This document shows, in pieces, positions 6,428-13,932 of a stretch of 18,705 bases of DNA. Location of the stretch: the NCBI GenBank assembly GCA_964644845.1, contig CAZXXS010000098.1, positions 1-18,705 on the forward strand. The letters run 5' to 3'. Each line of letters begins with the position of its first letter. Position 1 is the stretch's first letter. Under the pieces are notes generated by a model. It searched no databases. It worked only from the letters and a program-made list of their open reading frames with translations, and was not told where the DNA came from. The translations under genes and the position numbers were made by a program. Origin of the DNA: Geothermovivens sp964644845 (GTDB taxonomy: Bacteria; Zhuqueibacterota; Zhuqueibacteria; Oleimicrobiales; Geothermoviventaceae).

Positions 6428-8122
6428 TCAAACCGTCGCGCGCCGCAGAACCAGACCCGGTCGTGCATCCGTGTGCCGCCCATTGCGCACAACAACTGTC
6501 CCGTTCACAACCACAAGCTCGATGCCCACGGGGTAACGTTGCGGATCTGCGTAGGTGGCCCGGTCCGAGATCGTCTGCGGATCGAACAGTACAAGGTCCG
6601 CGTAGAATCCCGGTTCGATTTTCCCGCGCTGACGGAGTCCGAACTTCTGCGCGGGAAGCCAGCTTGTCCGTCGGATGGCTTCCTCGAGCGGCATCACCTT
6701 GCGTTCCCGCACGTAGTGGCCCAAGAAACGGGGAAAGGTCCCGTACGACCGCGGGTGCGGATGTCCCTCTCCGAGGATGCCCTCTGGCTCGCGAGCGGTT
6801 CCGTCGGAACCGATCATCGTGCGCGGGTAGCGCAGGATTTTCTCCAGATTCTCTTCACTCATGGCGAAAACAACGACCGAGACCTGGCCGTTTTCTTCGA
6901 TCATCAACCGGCGCAGGAAATCCAGCGGCCGTTGATGCTCCTCCGACGCCAGTTCCAGCAACGACCTCCCCGCCCAGGGCTGACGCCCAGGGCTCCAAAG
7001 ATCGGAGATTCGAATGTTCTTCCAACCACCCAAATTCTCCACTTTATCCAGGACGAAGCCGCTGATTTTCTCCCAGTCGCTGGCCTTTCCTAACCGGCGA
7101 ACAAAAGCCTCCGTCCCGCCCTCGCGGGACCAAACCGGAAACAACGCCCGTGCCGTCGTCGAGTAGGCCGTGTACGGGTAGCGGTCGGCGTGGATCACCA
7201 GGCCCTCTTTGGCAGCGCTGTCAACCAGACTGAGAGCGCGTTCCACCAAGTGCCAGTTCCTCGGCTGGCAGGCTTTCAGGTGCGAGATCTCCACGGAGCA
7301 GTTAGCTCGTTTGCCAATCTCAATTGCCTCCTCCACCGCCTCAATCAAGTACACATCCTCGTTTCGCATGTGTGTGGCGTACACGGCGTCGAACGCCGGC
7401 AAAACACGCGCGAGTTCAACGATCTCGTCCGTCGTTGCAAACGCACCCGGTGCGTACTCCAGGCCGGTCGACAATCCCAAAGCTCCTTGATCCAGCGACT
7501 CGTTTAAAAGCCGCTTCATTTCTCGAAGCTCGCTTGTGTTTGGCGAACGATCCTCTTCCCCGACGACCGTTTCCCTTAAAGTTCCGTGTCCCACAAGCGT
7601 TGCGTAATTGTACGCAATCCCAACCCGCTCCAGAGCCTCCAGGAAGCCTGCAGCGTCCGTCCAAGTCGCCACCTTGCGGTATCTTTGGGCCCATCTTTGT
7701 TTTCGTTGTTCACCGACTGCCCCAACCAGCGGGAAAGGTGAAGCCCCACAATTTCCTGAAACTTCTGTGGTTACGCCTTGCTGCACTTTGCTTTGGGCCC
7801 GGCCGTCGACAAACAGCTCCAAGTCCGTGTGACCGTGTACGTCAATGAACCCAGGTGCCAACGCAAGCCCATCAGCCTCAACGACCTCCCTCGCTTTCCG
7901 TCCGGTCAGGGCTTCAACCGCCACGATTCGATCCCCACGCACACCAACGTCCGTGCAAACCGGTGGCTCACCTGTGCCGCTGTACACAAACGCGCCCCGG
8001 ATGATCAGGTCAAATTCCGACCGACTGCAGTGCAACGCGAGACTTCCGCCCAGCACAGCACCGCCAGCCAAAAGCGACGACCGTCGAAGGAAGTCCCTTC
8101 GGGAGGTCACGTGAGACTTCAT
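6428..8122 (-). CDS. Tat-exported D-aminoacylase-type amidohydrolase
   Basis: A 564-residue metal-dependent amidohydrolase closest to N-acyl-D-amino-acid deacylases. The N-terminus has a twin-arginine motif S-R-R-D-F-L (7-12) and a hydrophobic stretch (about 17-30), so export of the folded enzyme is expected. Catalytic features of the family are present: H96-G-H98 in F-I-D-V-H-G-H, the bridging cysteine C125 in G-N-C-G, the downstream A-T-H-M-R-N-E and E-I-S-H-L-K histidines, and the catalytic Asp in G-S-D-G-T-A. The H-P-H-P-R-S-Y-G-T-F string is also typical. The ATG at 8122 has AGGAGGT at an ideal distance; the frame extends to 8143 but with a weaker start. Likely role is release of D-amino acids or cleavage of N-acylated dipeptides outside the cytoplasm. 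The exact substrate is unknown. Confidence 0.92.
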   Translation of the reverse strand: MKSHVTSRRDFLRRSSLLAGGAVLGGSLALHCSRSEFDLIIRGAFVYSGTGEPPVCTDVGVRGDRIVAVEALTGRKAREVVEADGLALAPGFIDVHGHTDLELFVDGRAQSKVQQGVTTEVSGNCGASPFPLVGAVGEQRKQRWAQRYRKVATWTDAAGFLEALERVGIAYNYATLVGHGTLRETVVGEEDRSPNTSELREMKRLLNESLDQGALGLSTGLEYAPGAFATTDEIVELARVLPAFDAVYATHMRNEDVYLIEAVEEAIEIGKRANCSVEISHLKACQPRNWHLVERALSLVDSAAKEGLVIHADRYPYTAYSTTARALFPVWSREGGTEAFVRRLGKASDWEKISGFVLDKVENLGGWKNIRISDLWSPGRQPWAGRSLLELASEEHQRPLDFLRRLMIEENGQVSVVVFAMSEENLEKILRYPRTMIGSDGTAREPEGILGEGHPHPRSYGTFPRFLGHYVRERKVMPLEEAIRRTSWLPAQKFGLRQRGKIEPGFYADLVLFDPQTISDRATYADPQRYPVGIELVVVNGTVVVRNGRHTDARPGLVLRRATV

Positions 8123-8922
8123 GGCACCTCCTGACTCAGGCATTTCCCGAAACTTCGGTGAATTCCAGAGAGACCCGGCGGTTTGCCAACGGCCAAAGGT
8201 AGGTAGAATCGTGGTGGAAATGCAAGGTCAACTTTCTACGCAGTCTCCCGCCGACGTTCGTAGCCGAAAACGCGCGTCTCCAAGCAGAAAAACCCTCTGC
8301 CCGAAGGCGTCTCAGTCGAACACCGATGAAGGCGCCACTGGAGCTCTGTCAGGGCCATCCAAGCGGTACCGAAAACAGCGGCTGTTCCAAACCCGCGGCA
8401 GTCTCCAGGGACCAGATTTCGCCGGTGTGGTGAACCAAACTCCGGGAAGCACAGAGAGCGTGCGGCCCGTTTGGGTTTTCTCCAGGCCGTCGGGGATCCC
8501 GTCGGCGGCGGAAACACAGAGCAGTTTCTACCCCCACCTTGCCCCACGAGTCCATTTTACCAAGAGCAGCTTGGCCGCTCCGAGCTGACCGCGACCTCCA
8601 CAGGGAAACGTTGAGCCTCCCGATGAACGCCGATCTCGTGCTTCGAACTGAATCGCCCTTCCCCAGGCCGTCTCTTAACGAACACAGTCTGCGGAGATGT
8701 CCTTGTGCAAGCTCCTCGATCGCTTCCCGTAGGCCCTTAAACCGCCCCTGAAGAAAAATCCCGCCGAAAGCGATTTGACGCTCGCCGCAAGCGTGGGAGG
8801 CAAAACACCAGCGGTCGATCGGGTAAACCTGAGGGGTACCCCACAGCCTCGGCGACACAACTTTCTCCTGTCGGACGGGATCTTCCGCGCTCCAGGCAAC
8901 ACGCTTCGTTGACCCAGCCTCG
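8123..8922. other. 800-bp gap between the amidohydrolase and phosphatase genes
   Basis: No confident gene is seen. A minus-strand frame of 169 codons (8349-8858) starts with GTG and has AGGAGA seven bases upstream, but its composition becomes Arg/Gly/Pro-rich and shadow-like toward the end and matches nothing I recognise. It could be a degraded or lineage-specific gene. A promoter candidate for the amidohydrolase lies at 8203-8231. No T-tailed terminator is visible after the phosphatase stop at 8923. Confidence 0.4.
8203..8231 (-). promoter_or_regulatory. Candidate sigma-70-type promoter of the amidohydrolase gene
   Basis: On the minus strand TTGACC (8226-8231) and TTCTAC (8203-8208) are separated by exactly 17 bases, 81-109 bp upstream of the ATG. 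The -35 hexamer is close to consensus and the -10 is weak. Confidence 0.35.
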
Positions 8923-10692
8923 TCAGCGCATTTTCAGGGCAAGAACTGTGATGTCGTCGTACTGCTCCGCGTCACCCGCGAAGCGGCGCACGGCCTCAAC
9001 CACCGTCTCCACGATTTCTCTTGCCGAAGCGTCGCGGACACCCAGCAGTACCTGGATCAGGCGCTCGTCTTCGAATTCCTCTTCTTTCGCGTTCTGGGCT
9101 TCAGTCACACCATCGGTGAACATCAGAAGGAGGTCTCCGGGATGAAGCTGAGCCTCACCCGCCTGGTACTCCACGTTGGGCAGCATCCCAAGCAGCAATC
9201 CGCCCTCCTCAAGAGTCTCCACACGACCGTCGCGCCGCACCAGGTAGGGGGGATTGTGCCCCGCATTGACGTACCGCAGGCGGCCGGTTTCAGCGTTGAA
9301 TTCAGCGTAGAAAAAGGTCACGAACTTGTCGAAACCGGTGTTCGCGTGCACCAGGTCATTGATCCGGCCCACCATTTTGCCAAGGTCGGTCCCTGACTGG
9401 GCCAGCGTACGTAGGCTGGCTTGCACGTTAGCCATCAACAACGAGGCCGGTGTGCCCTTTCCGCTGACGTCCGCGATGGCCAAGCCGACAGACTGCTTGT
9501 CCAGGGGCAAGCAGTCGAAGTAATCACCACCGACCTGCCTGGTTGGAATGTTCACACCCCAAATCTCGGCGTTGTTCAGGTCAGGAAATTCCTTAGGGAG
9601 CAGCCCCTCTTGAATTTCCCGGGCGATCGCCAGTTCTTCTTCCAAGCGTTGCTTTTCCAGGGCCTCCCGGAAAAGACGAGCATTTTCCAGACTGATGGCC
9701 GCGTGGTTACCAAGAGTGAGCAGGAAAGAGAGGTCGTCCTCCGTGTAGTCACGGCCGTCCATTCGTGGACCCAGAGCAAGTACACCGCGCGTTTTCTCCT
9801 GCACACGCAGAGGTACAAGCACACGAAATCCTGCCTGAGCCAATCCGGGCAACGCCGCTGAGGTTTCCGTCCCTGCGTGCGCCAGCCGCACCGGTTCGCG
9901 CAACAAAGCAAAGGCCCTGCTGTAAAACGCTTCGTCCTCCCGCAACGCAGTTCCGGGCGACAAACCGCGAACCACCAGAAGCCGCGCCTCCCCTTCCAAA
10001 AGCTGCCACACTGCACAGGTCTTCGTCAGCATTTCGCCCATTGCAGCGAAACTCAGCGTAGCAGCAATGCGGTTCTCGTCAAGACTGGTGTTCAGCTCGC
10101 GACTGATCTCGAAGAGGGTGTTCATCTCCTGGAGCTTTCGGTCCAGGCGGCGATTCACACGGTTCAACTCCTCGAACATGAGGCCGTTTTCGATGGCCGT
10201 CGCCGCGATTCGGGCCAACGAGTCGAGAAAATCCAGCTCGGAGTCTTCGAAGTCACGTCCATTGATCTTCGGCCCAAAGGCTACCAGCCCAAGTTCCCTG
10301 TGACTGCTGATTAACGGCAGAACGAGTGAAAAACTCCAGTGCCTCAGCGCAGCTGCCCAGGGGTGTTGCGCGGATTCGAGGTCTGCAAGTCGGGTGGCTG
10401 TCGTCACCTGAGCTTCGCCGTCCAGGACCTTCCCCACCAGATCCTGACGGCCGCCTTTGACGACCTCCACGCGCAGCACTCCGTTGTTTTTGCGCAGCGC
10501 GACAAGCCCACGGGTCAGCATCAGGTGCCCCATCGGAATGTGCAGAAGCGTGTCCAGAATGGAACGTAAGCTCAGAGAAGCGTTCAGCAGTTGGCTCGCC
10601 TCGAAGAGCGCCTGGAGTTCAAAGAGTCGGCGCTCAAGGGCGGCGCCGGAACCAGCGCGGTCTCCTTGGGAAACTGGAGAAGACGTGCTCAC
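8923..10692 (-). CDS. Soluble GAF-GAF-PP2C (RsbU/SpoIIE-type) serine phosphatase
   Basis: A cytosolic protein of 589 residues. Two GAF-type sensor domains occupy about residues 20-170 and 190-340. A helical linker (E-K-Q-R-L-E-E-E-L, then I-A-R-E-I-Q) leads into a PP2C domain (about 375-589). Metal-binding residues are present: D390 in V-G-G-D-Y-F-D, D408 in A-D-V-S-G-K-G, D527 in F-T-D-G-V-T-E-A and D579-D580 in Y-D-D-I-T. Expected function is dephosphorylation of the STAS antagonist encoded just upstream in the operon. The preferred start is GTG at 10692, 16 bp after the kinase stop, preceded by GGGGGAG. The ATG at 10743 would overlap the kinase gene by 35 bp and adds a low-complexity leader. 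The GAF ligands cannot be predicted. This is the last gene of the partner-switching cluster. Confidence 0.92.
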   Translation of the reverse strand: MSTSSPVSQGDRAGSGAALERRLFELQALFEASQLLNASLSLRSILDTLLHIPMGHLMLTRGLVALRKNNGVLRVEVVKGGRQDLVGKVLDGEAQVTTATRLADLESAQHPWAAALRHWSFSLVLPLISSHRELGLVAFGPKINGRDFEDSELDFLDSLARIAATAIENGLMFEELNRVNRRLDRKLQEMNTLFEISRELNTSLDENRIAATLSFAAMGEMLTKTCAVWQLLEGEARLLVVRGLSPGTALREDEAFYSRAFALLREPVRLAHAGTETSAALPGLAQAGFRVLVPLRVQEKTRGVLALGPRMDGRDYTEDDLSFLLTLGNHAAISLENARLFREALEKQRLEEELAIAREIQEGLLPKEFPDLNNAEIWGVNIPTRQVGGDYFDCLPLDKQSVGLAIADVSGKGTPASLLMANVQASLRTLAQSGTDLGKMVGRINDLVHANTGFDKFVTFFYAEFNAETGRLRYVNAGHNPPYLVRRDGRVETLEEGGLLLGMLPNVEYQAGEAQLHPGDLLLMFTDGVTEAQNAKEEEFEDERLIQVLLGVRDASAREIVETVVEAVRRFAGDAEQYDDITVLALKMR

Positions 10693-10708
10693 TGTGGCTC
10701 CCCCGTGT

Positions 10709-11233
10709 CTACCGCCGCTGTTCGTCCTTCGGGACGTGTGCACTCTGACTTGTACCGATGAAAACCTCCTCGCTCCGCCGCGTTTCGCCCCCTTCGCCGA
10801 CGAAATACTTCACCATCTTCACCTGGTTGCGAACTCCAGGCCGAATGTCGTACTTGACCTCGTCCATCAGCGTACGAATCAGGTAGATCCCCAGTCCGCC
10901 TACCCGGAGCTCGGCCAGGTACTCCTTGATGTCCGGCACTTCCACCGACTCGGGATTGAAACCTTTTCCCTGGTCCGTGACGATGACCGTCAGTTTGCTG
11001 TAGTCCAGCTTCACGACCACGTCAATCGGTTTGTCGCTTCCACCTTCGTAGGCATGTTTCACCACGTTCGTGCACGCCTCGTCGACCGCCAGTTCGATTT
11101 TGGCAACATCCTCGTCGTCAAAACCGGCTTTCTGGGCGATCCGGGCCACGAATTCACGGATGATTTCCAGGTTCTCAGTCCGGCTTGGGAGTTTCAACTG
11201 GTACACCGCACTTTCCTGGGCCACTGTTCTCAC
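10709..11233 (-). CDS. RsbW-like anti-sigma-type serine kinase (HATPase)
   Basis: A 174-residue GHKL-fold ATP-binding protein. The N-box is E52-A-C-T-N56 in A-V-D-E-A-C-T-N-V-V-K-H-A-Y. The G1 box is D87-Q-G89-K-G91, and the G2-like loop is G-G-L-G-I-Y-L-I-R (112-120). There is no histidine phosphoacceptor domain, as in the RsbW/SpoIIAB family, which phosphorylates a STAS antagonist and holds a sigma factor or other partner. A hydrophilic tail of about 30 residues follows the ATPase fold. The GTG start (11231-11233) shares the four bases GTGA (11230-11233) with the antagonist stop, so the two are translationally coupled, typical of fixed antagonist/kinase stoichiometry. The phosphatase gene follows after 16 bp. 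The sigma partner is not in this window. Confidence 0.93.
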   Translation of the reverse strand: MRTVAQESAVYQLKLPSRTENLEIIREFVARIAQKAGFDDEDVAKIELAVDEACTNVVKHAYEGGSDKPIDVVVKLDYSKLTVIVTDQGKGFNPESVEVPDIKEYLAELRVGGLGIYLIRTLMDEVKYDIRPGVRNQVKMVKYFVGEGGETRRSEEVFIGTSQSAHVPKDEQRR

Positions 11234-11628
11234 CTTGCCTCTGGTGGGCTTTCGGCCTCTTCGCTTCCACTCTCCCCCATCAGCTCTCGAAATCTCTTAA
11301 GCGCTTGCTTCTCTTCCTCGTAGACCTCGTACAGCAGCGGAAACCCGAGCAAATCGAAAACCCTGTAGATCTTCGGTGGCAGGTTCGACAGCTTGATGTC
11401 GCCGCGGTTGTCACGCATGGTTTCGATGAACCCCATGAACACACCCATTCCGGCGGAGCTGATGTAAGTCAACTCGGCCATGCTGACGATGACGTTGAAC
11501 CGCTTTTCGTCAACGAGCTTTTGGAAAGCACTTTCCAGCTCCGGTGCCGTGTGGGCATCCAGGTACCCTTTCAGGTAAAGCGTTGTCACCGAACCGTCGT
11601 CCTTACGTTCCACCTCGAAACTGCTCAT
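11230..11628 (-). CDS. STAS-domain anti-sigma-factor antagonist (RsbV/SpoIIAA-like)
   Basis: A small cytosolic regulator of 132 residues. The STAS fold covers about residues 4-110. The phosphoacceptor loop reads Y-I-S-S58-A-G-M-G, aligning S58 with the serine phosphorylated in SpoIIAA. The kinase would inactivate it and the three PP2C proteins of the cluster could reactivate it. The tail (about 100-132) is charged and rich in Glu, longer than in minimal antagonists. The ATG at 11628 is preferred, with GGAGGG (11632-11637) immediately upstream; an in-frame extension to 11649 lacks a ribosome binding site. The gene overlaps the kinase by four bases and follows the membrane GAF-PP2C gene by 61 bp, a gap holding a weak inverted repeat (TTCCAC/GTGGAA). 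Confidence 0.93.
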   Translation of the reverse strand: MSSFEVERKDDGSVTTLYLKGYLDAHTAPELESAFQKLVDEKRFNVIVSMAELTYISSAGMGVFMGFIETMRDNRGDIKLSNLPPKIYRVFDLLGFPLLYEVYEEEKQALKRFRELMGESGSEEAESPPEAR

Positions 11629-11689
11629 TTTCCCTCCGTAATTCCACACCTCGGTCTACGTGGAACCACCAAAATCGTTGCGTCTTGTG

Positions 11690-13795
11690 TTATCCAGGCA
11701 ATGTTGCAGTTTGTGCGCCTTCATCCGTGAATCTGACAACGACAAACGTGAGATCATCGTGCCGCGCAGCCTTTGGTCCAACAAATTTGCGCACTTCGCC
11801 AACAATGGCCTCGGTCGTTTGCTCCACGGAGGCACCGTGCAGCTGCGACAGGAGCTGCGAGAGGCGTCCCTCCTCAAATTCTTCACCACGCGCGTTCCGT
11901 GCTTCGGTAAGACCGTCCGTGAAAAAAAGCAAGGTCTCGCCGGGCAGAACCGAGAAAGTGACCTCCTCGGTCAACTCCCCAAATTGGGGCCCGCGTGCCA
12001 TGCCAAGGGCCACACCTCGCGGTTCCAGGAAGCGAACCGTGCCGTCCACCATGGTGTGCAGCAACGGGCTGTGCCCCGCGCGCGCAAACGTTACCTTGGC
12101 CCGCGCGAGATCGAGGACGGCGTAAATCACCGACACAAATGTGCGGCGGTCCATTCTACTCGAAAGCACGGCGTTGGCTTCCACCAGTACCTGGCGGGGT
12201 GGTAAGCCCTGCCGGGCAAGCGTCTCCACCACGCCCTTGGTTTCAGCCATGTAGAAGGCCGCCGAGGCCCCCTTACCAGCCACGTCAGCAATCACCACGC
12301 CAACCCGGTGTTCATCGAGCAAAAAGTAATCGTAGTAATCGCCACCGACATCGTTGGCAGTAAGACACACGCCACGCAGTTCCACTCCGGACAGCTTTAG
12401 CGGGCCAGCTGGTAGCAGCTTTCTCTGGGCCTCGCGTGCCACACGCAGTTCTTCCTGCAAACGCTGACGCTCGATCGATTCGCGCACAAGGCGGGCGTTT
12501 TCGAGGGCAACACCGGATTGATTGCCAAACGCTTCCAGCAACTCCGTGTCGTCGGGGGCAAACGCGAAGGGCTGGTAGCTAACGACGTAAAGCACCCCGT
12601 GCACTTTGTTCTTGCTGGCCACTGGTACAGCGGCCACGGACTGCCAGCGTGGTTCCAGTCGGTGGATGTCTGCCACGCGCGCATCCCGCCAGGCTTGCTG
12701 TGCCAACACGGTGGAACCGCGCTTCAGTACCAGGCCTGAGGCACCGTCCTCAAGATCCAGAAGACGGCTCTCGAGGTCCCCCGGTACCGCCCGAACTGAA
12801 GAAACCACGCGCAGGCGTCCATTTCTGCGCAACTCCAACCAGGCTGCGTCCCCTTCCGTTACCTCGGCCGCCAGCCGAGGAATGACCTTCACCAGTTCGT
12901 CCACGTCCAGAATGGAGCTCACCAAACCCGTTAGGCGCTGCAAGGAGGCCAGACCGCGGGAGCGCCGGTCGTATGCCTTGGCCGAAGGCAGACTCAACAG
13001 CAAGCCAATGGCCGCCATCAGCCCGTAGACAGCAGTGACGGTGGCCGTCAGAACAGCGAGCCCGGAAACCACTGGCGCCATCTGCTGCGCCAGCCTTTCA
13101 CCTGCCAGCTTGCTCGCCGCCAGACCCAGACCAAACACGAACGCACTGGCCCAAAAAGAAGCGATTTTCTGCCGGCGGTAGAGCTGGTGAATCCAGCCCT
13201 GGCGGAATCCGTTGACCACAGCGAACAGAACCGCGAGGAGAAGTACGACGCTTTGCAGGTGCCCCAGGTCCACCCCGCTAACGGTACTCAGGTAACGCAG
13301 GAGAACGTAGCCTGCTCCACTCACCGAAAGCGCCGCGAAGTTTCTCGCTGTCGAGCGCGTGCGCCGTACGAAAACCAGCTCCCGAAAGTTCAGCCACAGC
13401 GCAGCAGCTACGAACGTGCCGACAACGAGAAAAAGCAGGTGGGCCACGAAAAAAACCGTCGGGTCAGGAATACCGACGCCCTCGAGAAGGCCTTGCGGGA
13501 ACAGACTGCCGAACAGCAACCCGAACTGCCCCAGCAGAAGCCAGCGCAATCGTTCGGTTACTCCGGCGGAGGTGAAACTCTCGTTCCTACTCGCCCAAAG
13601 AAAAGCGAACACGCAGCCCAGCAGCGCCAGCGTCTCGCGAACGAAGAACAGTGCGTCGGACCCCGGTCCTCTCCCCACACTGGTCAGGGCCGACAGAAAA
13701 AGGGCCGCCACCGAAAGACCAGCAAACAGACGACTGTTTCTCCGAACAGCGATTCCCGGAAGACCGCTTTCCGCTTTAAACCCCTTTCTCAACAA
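11690..13795 (-). CDS. Membrane-bound GAF-PP2C (RsbU-type) phosphatase with 8-helix N-terminal domain
   Basis: A 701-residue transmembrane phosphatase. About eight hydrophobic segments fall at residues 23-38, 47-68, 85-99, 113-137, 153-169, 180-195, 213-229 and 239-269. A GAF-type domain (about 285-440), the conserved linker (R-Q-R-L-Q-E-E-L) and a PP2C domain (about 465-695) follow. Metal ligands are retained: D486 in G-G-D-Y-Y-D, D504 in A-D-V-A-G-K-G, D627 in F-T-D-G-L-T-E-A and D680-D681 in H-D-D-L-T. The membrane part probably senses a membrane or extracellular cue, but I cannot name its family. The start is uncertain: the frame opens with two TTG codons at 13795, with a modest AGGT upstream. 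The next gene downstream encodes its probable substrate, the STAS antagonist. Confidence 0.9.
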   Translation of the reverse strand: MLRKGFKAESGLPGIAVRRNSRLFAGLSVAALFLSALTSVGRGPGSDALFFVRETLALLGCVFAFLWASRNESFTSAGVTERLRWLLLGQFGLLFGSLFPQGLLEGVGIPDPTVFFVAHLLFLVVGTFVAAALWLNFRELVFVRRTRSTARNFAALSVSGAGYVLLRYLSTVSGVDLGHLQSVVLLLAVLFAVVNGFRQGWIHQLYRRQKIASFWASAFVFGLGLAASKLAGERLAQQMAPVVSGLAVLTATVTAVYGLMAAIGLLLSLPSAKAYDRRSRGLASLQRLTGLVSSILDVDELVKVIPRLAAEVTEGDAAWLELRRNGRLRVVSSVRAVPGDLESRLLDLEDGASGLVLKRGSTVLAQQAWRDARVADIHRLEPRWQSVAAVPVASKNKVHGVLYVVSYQPFAFAPDDTELLEAFGNQSGVALENARLVRESIERQRLQEELRVAREAQRKLLPAGPLKLSGVELRGVCLTANDVGGDYYDYFLLDEHRVGVVIADVAGKGASAAFYMAETKGVVETLARQGLPPRQVLVEANAVLSSRMDRRTFVSVIYAVLDLARAKVTFARAGHSPLLHTMVDGTVRFLEPRGVALGMARGPQFGELTEEVTFSVLPGETLLFFTDGLTEARNARGEEFEEGRLSQLLSQLHGASVEQTTEAIVGEVRKFVGPKAARHDDLTFVVVRFTDEGAQTATLPG

Positions 13796-13932
13796 GCTCG
13801 CACCTGCCGCTTACCTTACGTTGCAGAAACTGCCGCCCCACGCTTCGCTCGGCCTGTGTACCTCCGGAACGACGTCTCCCTCTTCTACCTCGGCTCAGGG
13901 ACTCAGCGAAATTCCGACCGGTCCCGCGGTAG

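Noticed and set aside
8349..8858. 169-codon minus-strand frame with GTG start
   Set aside because: It has a fair ribosome binding site but no family features, and its second half is Arg/Pro-rich like overlapping shadow frames. It is kept only as a finding and region note.
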